DNA of 64,000 nt from Lates calcarifer (lineage: Eukaryota > Chordata > Actinopteri > Centropomidae), in NCBI RefSeq assembly GCF_001640805.2, contig NC_066844.1, positions 9,106,430-9,170,429 of the forward strand, in the 5' to 3' direction. Position numbers and translations under genes: made by a program. Below the pieces are notes generated by a model that made no database searches, had not been told where the DNA came from, and saw only the letters and a program-made list of their open reading frames with translations. Shown here one piece after another: positions 12,521-21,618 of the stretch (position 1 is its first letter; each line of letters starts with the position of its first letter).

Positions 12521-12950
12521 TGTATGGACCCATAAAAAACATAATCCCTCTCAGTCATTATGTATGAACCACCGTGTGCAACAGTGTATTTATCTGCAGA
12601 GATTTATCTTCTGCCTTCATTTTCTTATTTTTATCTTATTTTTCTGTGTTTGGGACATTTCTGGGCTGCAGGCTCTGAGCAGTGGGTGTGTATTCCCCAG
12701 CCAATAACAGTGGTCAGGTTGTGAGGGACTCTATAAAAATGTAGCAACCAGGTTACATCTCTGCTTCCTCTCTCTCCTGTGCTCTCTGTCGGTGTCATGG
12801 ATGTATAAAGTGCTGCAGGTCTGTGTCTGTTTGACCAAAGGTGGGGCTGAGCTGGGGCTGCATTCATTCAAAATCCAGCAGTGTGGCATTTTCCTGCAGG
12901 ATTGTGCAGAGGTGTAGGTGTGTTTATTTCTTGTTTAGAATGGAACTTCT

Positions 12951-12993
12951 CCTTCTTCTTCTTATTGTTATTATTATTATTATTATTATTATT
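12951..12993. repeat. (CTT)n(ATT)n microsatellite
   Basis: CTT units pass into ATT units; the leucine/isoleucine-rich frame across it is a by-product. Confidence 0.93.
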
Positions 12994-13706
12994 TCTCTGA
13001 TTCACTACTTTGGTCCTGCTAACAGCACTCCCACTCTCTATTCACTCTATAGCACATTTAACTGCATAGTATACCCTTGAGAAACATTGCTGCTTTTTGA
13101 ACATAACACTTATAACATAACACACTCTCTCTCTCTCTCTCTGTCTCTCACTCATCTAAACCTACTATCCCCTCAACAATCATCAAGCCAAATTATCACT
13201 GTCCCTACTCTAAATCACTTGTTGTGTGTTGAGTCCATTTTTGTTCATCCACTTGCTGTGTAAATACATTTCTCACAATGAAGGGAGAACACAAAATGAG
13301 TGCTGCTGACAGAAGGAAAAAACTATCCTCACCCCTGGCTGTGATTCTCAGGGTCCACCTTGTAAGAATTTAAATGCCATGAACACTTAATAAGTGCAGA
13401 GCTACATCAAGAATATCTTTTGAAGAGGCACTTGTATAAGTTGTCCAATTCAAACAAGTGCAATAAAACTAATAAGAGATGACTTGTACATGCTACCTAG
13501 ACCTGACAGAGGTAATAATCAGGAAAAAAGAAAACATGTATGTGGGTGTATTAAGGGTAAGAAGGGCCTTTAATTGCATTAAAATTCTCTATTGCCTCAC
13601 AAGTTAAACTGTAGACAGTTACATAATTCAAAATTGTGTAATTTGGCCTTGAATTGTTCCCCTATGAGTTCACTGCTATAAAATGTTGCAGAGGCCATAC
13701 CCTTCC

Positions 13707-13721
13707 AAAAAAGAAAAGGAA

Positions 13722-13777
<56 letters not shown>

Positions 13778-13782
13778 AAAAG
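13707..13782. repeat. (AAAG)n microsatellite
   Basis: About 15 consecutive AAAG units bordered by A-rich DNA; it creates the FLSFFLSF-type frames on the minus strand. Confidence 0.96.
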
Positions 13783-14608
13783 GAATTGTGTCAAAACTTT
13801 TACTGTCATGGAAATTAAAGTATGTGTAGTAACAGCTGGTCACCATAGGAGGGAAGCAAAACATTATCTTTTAGGCAACACACCTCCAGTAACACACTAT
13901 CACACAGGGCTCAGAGGTGATTACAGATGCAATGGTATCTAGGACAGGGGATAATGAGGAAAGCAAATAAGGTTTAAGGTCTGTATGTGACTGCAAGGAT
14001 ATATAGGATGTAGATGCAAAAACAATATTAATCATGTAATAATAATGTGTTTTGAGCATATCAGTGTGCCCTCTCCCATTCCCTTTAAAAACCAGGTGCA
14101 CTCACACCTTGGTGGATCATTGTTATAATGGCAAATATGGCAACTTATTCTGCCAGCTGATCTCGCCTCATCCATTTTGTTGCTGGTGTATTTGGGTTCA
14201 CTGGCATCGTTACATGCAGTTAAGCATCACACCTCCTAATGCCCTGTAATGTGTCCTCACTTATGTCCAAGAAACCTCCATGACACATAGCAATATTATG
14301 CAACACACAACATGAATTTTACTGCGCATCTCTGTTTGTGTAAGAAACAGAGAGTATATGCATTGTGCACCCGCCTATGAAGGCACATATTAATATCTTG
14401 ATAATAAGATAGCAATGCACCAACAATGCACCTGACCACACCTTATTTTAATGCCTACATATCCTTGGACACTGAGATGGGAAAACAATAGACTGGAGCT
14501 GGACAGGAAGACTGCCACTGTATGAAACTAGCATCACGCTGGGCAAAATATGTGTCTAATTTTACAACATTTGGGGTCACAAGCATGCAGAATCTTACTG
14601 TCACTTAC

Positions 14609-14748
14609 CCACAATGCTTCATGTTTTGTGGTTTGTCCATGCGAATAGCCAATTTAATCTTGAGGTCACTGTCTGGACACCCTTTAGATACAGTCATCTT
14701 ATGGAGCTCTGACTGCTTTGGACTGTTAGGAGTTGGGTGGAGCACAAC
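14609..14748 (-). CDS. cadps: cadps exon 8 (C2 end, C2-PH linker)
   Basis: 140 nt: 46 codons plus GG of a split Gly codon. It begins [18 protein letters not shown] and ends in [11 protein letters not shown]. The acceptor is tattatgcccag, the donor TGTGG/gtaagtga. [11 protein letters not shown] and [10 protein letters not shown] are CADPS-type (CADPS2 differs, e.g. YPTSNSSKSAE and RMDKPAHMKH). The segment closes the C2 domain and leads into PH. Two small departures from mammals are SELHK (SEWHK) and KGCPDSD (KNCPDQD). The intron before it is only 98 bp. Confidence 0.97.
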
Positions 14749-14846
14749 CTGGGCATAATAATATGACAACAATGTGTGTGAGCTTTGCAGGATAACTGAG
14801 AGTGAAATTATTTAGATGAAGTAAAATTGTTGTAGTCATTACTTAC
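14749..14846 (-). other. cadps: cadps intron 7 (98 bp)
   Basis: Very short intron with a gtaagtaa donor, a pyrimidine-poor 3' end (tattattatgcccag) and possible branch adenosines in ctcac/ttatc motifs about 40-70 bases upstream of the acceptor. Compact introns of this size are common in teleosts. Confidence 0.9.
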
Positions 14847-14958
14847 CCTCCCCAGCTCCTTATCTTCCAGAGCCAACACTCCTGTGCTCTCAGTGAAAAG
14901 CTTCACTTTGACAGCAGGTAACGGCTGGGTGGTGGTGAAGTCGCCCTGGGTACCCCAA
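14847..14958 (-). CDS. cadps: cadps exon 7 (C2 domain)
   Basis: 112 nt: one base completing the Thr codon split by intron 6, then 37 codons from [20 protein letters not shown] through [17 protein letters not shown]. The donor is GGGAGG/gtaagt. The acceptor tag is directly preceded by a TG dinucleotide run instead of a usual pyrimidine tract (see the feature at 14960-14996). Central strands of the C2 domain; sequence almost unchanged from mammals. Confidence 0.97.
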
Positions 14959-14959
14959 C

Positions 14960-14996
14960 TACACACACAGACACACAGACACACACACACAAACAC
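14960..14996 (-). promoter_or_regulatory. cadps: (TG)n tract forming the 3' splice-site region of cadps intron 6
   Basis: On the transcript the last 37 intron bases read tgtgtttgtgtgtgtgtg, tctgtgtgtctgtgtgtag: a GT/TG repeat lightly broken by T and C and ending exactly at the acceptor of exon 7. There is no conventional U-rich tract for U2AF2. UG repeats are also known binding sites for TDP-43 and CELF proteins. The opposite end of this intron carries a complementary AC repeat. Confidence 0.85.
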
Positions 14997-16149
14997 AGAA
15001 AGCACTGTGTTAGAGATGATGTCTCTTGCTCTGTCAGCATGTGACAAGCTTAGCTGCTGATTACAGCAGACCCTGCTAAACCAGAACTTGCAGAAGACAA
15101 AGTTAGCCACTAGATGGTTAATATACAGGAGCGTTTAGCAGCTAAACAGCCTCATATGTTTCTCAAGAGTTGATGGAGACCAAAGGGGAGCTAAAATGAG
15201 GATGAAAATTAGATGTATTCATTGGACAGCCAGAGAGACAACCCCAAATAAATACTGATGTGGTCTGTGTCTGCTAAATGTGAAAATAAGGCACTGTTTG
15301 CCAAGATATGTGCTACATCAACCTCCAAAGGAGATAAGATGTTGATATCGGATCTTTGTAAAAGCCGCTCTCAGCTGCCTTAGGAAAAGATCTAAAGAGG
15401 AGACTCCTAATTGAAGTTTCAGTGCCATTTTGAGGATACCTCATGTTAAGATATTTTTGAATGTAACCCATAAAAGGTAGGAAGTAAGAATAAGATAGTT
15501 GCAGTGCATGCTGCCACACCTGCATCTGCCTATTAAGGCTGTGAACAGATATCTATTATGTTGAAAAAGAGGCCGCTGGGGCTTTTCATGTGCAGCACTG
15601 CCATATGTTTCTTTGTTGTTTGCAGTGGTGTTGCTGGGAGGCCTGTGGCTGTGCAGTGTAACGATGTTCCCACTGGAGAAATCAATTTAACATCCCACAC
15701 ACACCTCAGATGTTATACTCAGATCCACTACTGAGCAGAGGACACAGAAACTCAAGAGAAATGGATGACCACTGCCAAGTCAGATAAATTTCAAAAAAGC
15801 AGTGATGGTCAGAGGAGAGAACTATAGGCTTTACAGCTGTATTTCATCTATTAACCCAGCCTGGCACCATTGAAAAAATATTGCCAGAATCATCAACTGC
15901 AGAAAAATATGAATACAGTTGCTGTGACACTACCCATAGGTCTTTCTGTTGAAGGACACTATAAAGTAGTAAGCTACCTAACTAGTAGTACTAGTACTAG
16001 TAGCTAGTGGTGAATTAGACAAAGTCACTGCTATATTCCTGAAATATTGACTATATCTGCTGACTATAGATGATTACCCATCAGTGTGATTATGAGAATG
16101 TCTGGATTGTTAAGATCATGGTTTGGTTTGTGTTGAGATAGCAAACTGT

Positions 16150-16718
16150 TTATTTTCTTAAAAAATGCAAGGTGCCCAAGTCCTATGGCTGCAAAACAAG
16201 CCAAAATCATCACTCCTCCATCTCCATGCTTGACAGTTGGTATGAGGTGTTTGTGGTTTTTGCCAAATGTGGTGCATTATGGCCAAACATCTCCACTTAG
16301 GACTTGCGTCTGTCCAAAGGACATTGTTCCAGAAGTCTTGTGGTTTGTTGAGATGCAACTTTGCAAATCTATGCCATGTTGCCATGTTCTTTTTAGAAAG
16401 AAGAGGCTTTCTCCTGGCATCCTTCCAAACAAGCCATACTTATTCAGTCTTTTTCTAATTTTTGCACTTTGCACTGGACTTGAAGGTTCTTCACTGTGTT
16501 TTTTATCAGTAGTGTTTTTATTATTATTCCCAGTACTTATTGCATGCATTCGACCTCTTATCTTAAGTCTGTTGATGCTGCTGGAACTGTGAATTTCCTG
16601 TACAGATTAATAAAGTATCTATCTAATCTAATCTAATCTAATTGTACTGTCATCAACATTCAACATGCTAACTGAGGCCTGTAGAGTCTGAGATGTAGCT
16701 TTTGGGTTTTTGCAATTT
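16150..16718 (-). mobile_element. Tc1-like transposon relic, interrupted
   Basis: The minus strand encodes HLNKPQDFWNNVLWTD, a hallmark of fish Tc1 transposases (first catalytic Asp region), followed by the damaged HGGGG-type region (AWRWRSDDFGLFCSHRTWAP). Upstream on minus are KRLNKYGLFGR and, beyond an insertion at 16461-16643, SQTLQASVSMLN. The frame is broken by at least one single-base deletion near 16710 and other indels. Only the middle of the transposase remains; both terminal inverted repeats are missing. Confidence 0.85.
16461..16643 (+). mobile_element. 5'-truncated LINE 3' end inserted into the Tc1 relic
   Basis: Starts tttgcactttgcactgg and ends gatttcctg-like/gattaataaagtatctat followed by (CTAAT)n, a typical fish L2/Rex-type LINE 3' terminus with an AATAAA motif and short-unit tail. 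The host sequence tctaatt stands on both sides, which fits a target-site duplication, though the repetitive tail makes its exact length ambiguous. Confidence 0.75.
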
Positions 16719-17677
16719 CACATGTATCAATGGTCAGTACATACAGGTGACCATTTACATCTGCCAGAAAACAAGGCCTTGTCAGATTTTTGTTACACTT
16801 CTGGAGTGTTTATGTAAGCAAGTTGACAGAGAAAAGCAATGTTTCCAGCCAGGATCTGGTCTCCCGTGTCAGCTATTTTCCCATCACTTACTCCAACTGT
16901 ACTGATGAAACAGATTGAATTATTAAACAGTAACAAACAAGACTGAATCAGAAAAACAGGAAGTGTAAGAGATGAGACAATGAATGAGTGGCTACCATGG
17001 AGACGAGATGTGACCTGTGGTCTTACATCTGACACTGAAGCTGTGTCAGTTTTATTGGCACTGCTACTTAATTATGGAAATAATCATGTAACAGGAAAGC
17101 TGCTTTGTTACCTCAGTGAATCATGAAATTAAATGTTCACCCCCTGAGTCTAAACACTGTTGAGAACATATTTTCTGACAAACGAAAGTTGATCTTTAAA
17201 TTCACATAATTACACAAGCATACTCTTTCTGCCATCTTACTACTTTCATATATGATTTAGGCAGATTCCATATAACAGTGCCTTTTCTCATTTGATGCCC
17301 TGAAACACATCTGAGGAAGTGCGATAAAGTTTGTCACTGAGATGGCACAGCCTGAGATTTACAGCACTTGATTGAACATGCAATTCTTGAAACCACACTT
17401 AAAAACTAATGCTGAAAGAGTACTACCCTGACTATAGAGACTGCACGCTGAATGACATAGGATGTGGACATGTATCAGTGGTCAGTATATAGAACAGGTG
17501 ACCATTTACACCTGCCTGAACAACCACAACCACACATTAAATTAAAATTTGAGTCAGCAACAAGAGGCAACACAATCCCATTAAAACGCTATATGCTAAC
17601 CACACTACATAGTGCATTCATATTTTATGTTGAATACACCTTCAGGATATACACATCTATTTGACTAGCAGATGACA

Positions 17678-17717
17678 GTGTGTGTGTGTGTGTGTGTGTG
17701 TGTGCGCACGTGTGTAG
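17678..17717 (-). promoter_or_regulatory. cadps: (AC)n tract just inside the donor of cadps intron 6
   Basis: On the transcript, from about intron base +10 to +49, the sequence is acacgtgcgc followed by some 13 AC units. It lies close enough to the donor (gtatgt at 17726-17721) to pair with the TG run at the other end of the intron. Confidence 0.85.
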
Positions 17718-17726
17718 TGTACATAC

Positions 17727-17848
17727 GTGGGTTTTGAGGCCTCAGCCTGGTCTGTTTGTAGTTTATGTCCTCCCTCTACCTCCATGGTACAGTAAACAAT
17801 CCTGTTTGGAGCCAGCGACTTCAGACCTTGAACCTCCATGATCACTAC
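17727..17848 (-). CDS. cadps: cadps exon 6 (start of the C2 domain)
   Basis: 122 nt: 40 codons plus AC of a split Thr codon. It begins [20 protein letters not shown] and ends in [10 protein letters not shown]. The acceptor is gtgtgctgcag, the donor CCCAC/gtatgt. First strands of the C2 domain. One notable residue is GGHKLQTD where mammalian CADPS and CADPS2 have GGEKLQTD, a change from acidic to His in an otherwise invariant stretch. Confidence 0.97.
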
Positions 17849-18372
17849 CTGCAGCACACAGAGATGTAGTTTAAACACACAAAGGGGAAAAGAGATAAGT
17901 TTACATAGCCAAACACAAGAACAGCAACTTAGAAAAACGAAGAAAATAAAGCCAGAGTTGTCTCTTATATTTTGAATGACAATATAGCTGGTCAAACAAC
18001 AGATGTAGATGTCAGTGACAAGCTATAACTGCATCTTTATACTGTCAGACAATTGCATGTGTGATCATTATATTTGAGGTTAGTGCCCAAATATAAGCAT
18101 TAAATCAAATCCCTTTTTATACTTATGAAGCATAAACATAAAAAGCTATGTCAATGTTGACACCTCTATTACGCGGTTGGCTGTGTTGAAATACTAAATA
18201 AATCATCAAAGAGTGAGTTAGAGTGGAGAGACTGGAGCTTGGCACCAAGCAGCAAGAATATTTACAAGCCTAGCTGAGATATGCACCAGATGGTGGCAGT
18301 ATTGCACAATTCTTTTGAACTGAAACAGGATGAACATGATAAAGAAAAAGTGATTGAACTGCTTTTCTGTTG

Positions 18373-18400
18373 GGTTTGTTTGTTTGTTTGTTTTTGTTTG
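18373..18400. repeat. (GTTT)n microsatellite
   Basis: Five to six GTTT units. Confidence 0.9.
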
Positions 18401-19999
18401 CTTTCTTATCATTAAGGTTTGGGATTTCAATACCTAATTAAATGAAAACAATAAGCCTGTTTTAGAGGAAAGTAGTGGTTTTCATTCAGTACCATGGACT
18501 TGGCCTGATACACCAGGATATCATCACTCATTTATTTGCACTCTCGATTATCTTTCATTAACTAACAAAGTATACAACCTAGAAATACTGTCAAAGACAA
18601 GCTGTTGTGTCAGTTTAACATATCTGTGAACATATCTATGAGGTGACAGGCCATCCTGAAACTCTTGAACTAGTGAGAAACTACTTAAACTATAGTGTTG
18701 TAAATGTAAAATGAATTTCCACAAAGACTACTATGTTTCTCTAGTTTGCAAACTGGGATCTAAAGAAACAGATGTTGCAGCTTTTATGCAATTACAGAAC
18801 AACTGTAGAGAGCAAGAAAAGACAGTATGTTAACTGTAATCAATGTTTGAGCCTCCACAGTAACTATTTCTTTGGATTTGAGTCAGCAGAAGTGTTTTAT
18901 TTGTTTGCTGTCTCCAAAGCTACTGGATATATTAGTTTTGGTTGTTTTGGAGGATGAGAACAGAGTAAACTACACTGTTGCCCTGTTTGACACCACCTTT
19001 AGAATATGCTATAGTAGCTGCAGAGAACAAGAAAAATATGTACACTGCAAACATGAAGCATGCGACATAGCCACTCAAGAATGTTCTGCAAGAAAAAAAA
19101 TGTTTTGCATTTACATTTGTTTATCTCAAACTACTCAATCTTGACTGGTTAAAGCTTGAGTTGTTTGTAGCTGCCGTGTAGTTTGTCCAGTGAGGTGTAG
19201 GAAGTGTTTACATTCATAGAATTGTCTAGGCTTACTGAAACTGAAGCTTGTCTTGAATAAAAGTTTACTGAGAAGAGAGATGCTCAAACTGTGGGCAGGT
19301 GCTGCCAGGCTAAAGAAAAACATTCATTGTACAAAAGATAGAATTTCTCCCACCTCACCCACATTGTATTTTTCAGACTGGAAGAGATGGAAAAGTGCCT
19401 TTTTTTCTCTGAGATGCTAGAAACCATCAACAGTGAGGCAGTAAAATAATCATGGTGCTGCTGGACTGTTATGCCTGCTCAAGTTTTGGACAGGTAATTT
19501 ATCATCTTAATGTTAAGGAGATACTAGGCACTAGGTACTTTTCATGTTCAACAGATGGACCTATAAATGTGCTATGATCATCACAGGTTCTCAAGTGTTG
19601 ATTATTTCATTTATTGTTGTTATCCTTGACCAAAAGGTTTAATTTGAACTATAATTTTGAATCATGAACATGTTCAACAACAAAGAATTTTGAAGTTAGA
19701 AATGTTAATTATTCCTTGTGACCTTTTACAGATGAGTTTTTTGTGGTATCCTGTTCCCTTTCTTTTGATGGTGAGTTAAGCTGGACTAAATCTGAAATGA
19801 TTTGTACTCTTTCTTCCCACTCAGAAAATACTCAGCTTTGGACAATCAGGAGCTAACTGAACTGTGATCCATGAAGCTTTCCAACATATTGTTTGAAACA
19901 TGCCTTGTGTGTCTTTGGTATACATACACTTTGGGCTCCTAAACATGCAATGTGCATCTTTGGTCCATTAATTAAATTTAAGTTTACATTTAGCAAATC

Positions 20000-20270
20000 A
20001 GTGGTGCAGTGGTTAGCACAGTCACCTCAAAGCAAGAAGGTTCTGGGTTTGAGCCCTGGTTTGCCTGGAGCTTTTCTGTGTGGAATTTTCATGTTCTCCC
20101 TGTGCCTGCGTGAGTTCTCTCCGGGTACTCCAGCAAGCTGCTCGAAGGTGTGAATTTGAGTGTGAATGTTTGTTTGTCTATATGTGTTGGCCCAATGTCA
20201 ACTGTGAAACCAGGCACGAGCCCCCCCACAATCCTTAACAGATAAGCAGTATAGATAATGAATGAATGAC
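20000..20270 (+). mobile_element. Mermaid/DANA-type tRNA-derived SINE, complete, with TSD
   Basis: Head: gtggtgcagtggttagcac (A-box-like), then ggttctgggtttgagccc (B-box-like). Body: cttttctgtgtggaatttt, catgttctccctgtgcctgc, ctctccgggtactcc, gtgaatgtttgtttgtc. The 3' end reads ccttaacagataagcag and ends in GAAT units. A perfect 11-bp direct repeat, tttagcaaatc, flanks it at 19989-19999 and 20271-20281. A stretch between the 'ctcc' and 'gtgtgaat' parts is shortened relative to the copy at 37617. Confidence 0.88.
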
Positions 20271-20948
20271 TTTAGCAAATCTCACTGTATTCCACTGGCA
20301 CAGGGTCAAATATAAGGATCAATTACGTTTGAGGGGCTTGTTCTAAATTTTGTGGAAATCAATGATTTATTTATTTTTAATCCTCATACTTGTTATGTTT
20401 GAAGTGATCCACGTGTCCACAATCCAAAGGAGTAATTAAACATCATTAGGTATTATTTTAGATATTATTATTTTAGCTCTAAAAATGGAACAATGTTACC
20501 AAAGCATTACTTTATATAAAAATGTCTGTGCTGCACACTAGTCATATTTCCTGTTCAAATCATTCTTCTTGATACGCTGCTAAAGCTTCTCCTTATTCTA
20601 CTTTTGTAGAAAGTGCCTGAAGAATTATTAAACTGTAAATGACAGACTGCAATACATTTCATCTCATATATTCATACTCCCCAAAGGATGTACCATTTCT
20701 ATTTTGGAAAGTCAGGCACCAACCCAAACTGTACACACTGCACACAAGTTGTTACTTAATGTAAAAAGTATTTTAACCTGTCTGAGAACATCCATGCTCC
20801 CATTAGAATTAGTCATTAGTCATTTTTGTTTTCTGTATTGCCACTGTCAGGACAGAATTTACTTTGGTTTGCCCAGACAGTCTGCATAATTATATCTTTT
20901 TACCATATCCACTGCTGTAACAGAAAAAGTAAAAACTGTTTGACAAAC

Positions 20949-21185
20949 CTCCAGGGTGAAGGACAGAACCACGTCAGATTTGGACAACGTGTTCTCGTCC
21001 TCCTGGCCCATGTCCATGATTGATGTGTTATGGCCTCGTTTCAGCTTCTGCAGCTTAAATTCTCCTCCCTTGGATACCGGCATGCTCTCCAGGTTGGCCA
21101 TCAGCAGGTTGACAGAAGATCGCAGCTCCTCAATGTACATTGCCTCCATCTCCCTGGAGGAAAACCTGGGAAACCTTCCACCATG
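20949..21185 (-). CDS. cadps: cadps exon 5 (linker and entry to C2)
   Basis: 237 nt, 79 codons, phase 0 on both sides. It begins [20 protein letters not shown], continues with the conserved [20 protein letters not shown] block and EFKLQKLKR, and ends [12 protein letters not shown]. The acceptor is ctgctttggttag, the donor CTGGAG/gtttgt. The first ten residues differ from mammals (ERKFPKFVSK) and are one residue longer, but no other in-phase AG fits. [10 protein letters not shown] is nearer to CADPS (IIDMGEESEN) than to CADPS2. Confidence 0.95.
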
Positions 21186-21537
21186 CTAACCAAAGCAGGA
21201 AGACAGCCAATTCATTAATGAGCACTATCCACAGAATGTTCAAAATAACCGCATAAAACAAAGTAACACTGTTGTAGAATATATTACAATGTAATGTTTT
21301 ACTGTGACCTACCACCTTCTCAGGTAAGCAAAATCTAAACTCATGTTAAACATTAGTAAGTAAGATAATCATGCAAAACAGAAAATCTGAATTGGTATTA
21401 TTTCACACATTCAAAGTTAGATGTTTTCCATTCAAATGAAAATCAAACTGAATTACAGTGATAAACCAAGGTGGTGAAATTGAATCAATGTCAAAAGCCT
21501 GGGCCTGCCATTCATTCATCCACCGTTTGTCCCTTAC
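21186..21537 (-). other. cadps: cadps intron 4 (352 bp)
   Basis: Short AT-rich intron; gtaaggg donor and ttggttag acceptor preceded by a reasonable pyrimidine tract (tggctgtcttcctgcttt). Nothing else is visible in it. Confidence 0.9.
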
Positions 21538-21618
21538 CCGAGCAATCTGGTCTGCCATTTGCAGGCGTCCATCCAATTCTCTTCTGATCTGTGCTGCCTG
21601 CTCATCAGGGTTGTCAAG
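21538..21618 (-). CDS. cadps: cadps exon 4
   Basis: 81 nt, 27 codons, phase 0 on both sides: it begins [18 protein letters not shown] and ends LQMADQIAR. The acceptor is tctgttcccctag, the donor GCTCGG/gtaaggg. Identical over its length to the mammalian CADPS sequence as I remember it (CADPS2 has LDNADEQ and QLADKMAK). Part of the predicted helical N-terminal region. Confidence 0.97.

Larger units (their letters stand above)
8060..14608 (-). other. cadps: cadps intron 8
   Basis: 6.5-kb intron filled largely by repeats: Tc1-like 5' portion (8455-8890), internally deleted SINE (9019-9135), hAT-like block (10390-11200), L1-like reverse-transcriptase fragment (11620-12340) and several microsatellites (12491-12520, 12951-12993, 13707-13782). 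No further exon is supported. Confidence 0.8.
14959..17726 (-). other. cadps: cadps intron 6, with complementary AC and GT repeats at its two ends
   Basis: 2,768-bp intron. The transcript begins gtatgtacactacacacgtg, followed by a long AC run, and ends with a TG run plus tag. Between them lie a Tc1 relic interrupted by a LINE tail (16150-16718) and a near-identical 50-bp repeat pair (16719-16768 and 17469-17518). No other exon is supported. Confidence 0.85.
17849..20948 (-). other. cadps: cadps intron 5
   Basis: 3.1-kb AT-rich intron. The only recognisable items are a (GTTT)n tract (18373-18400) and one intact SINE with target-site duplication (20000-20270). I see no other coding or RNA gene. 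Confidence 0.85.

Noticed and set aside
13597..13864. FLSFFLSF-type hydrophobic frames, looking like membrane segments
   Set aside because: Pure product of the (AAAG)n microsatellite.
16185..16592. Longest frame of the window (135 codons, plus)
   Set aside because: Antisense to the Tc1 transposase relic and running into a LINE tail.
20000..20060. Possible tRNA gene (A-box and B-box-like motifs)
   Set aside because: Part of a SINE with target-site duplications. No cloverleaf can be drawn.
20956..21218. Plus-strand frames over 60 codons
   Set aside because: Antisense of cadps exon 5; no independent support.
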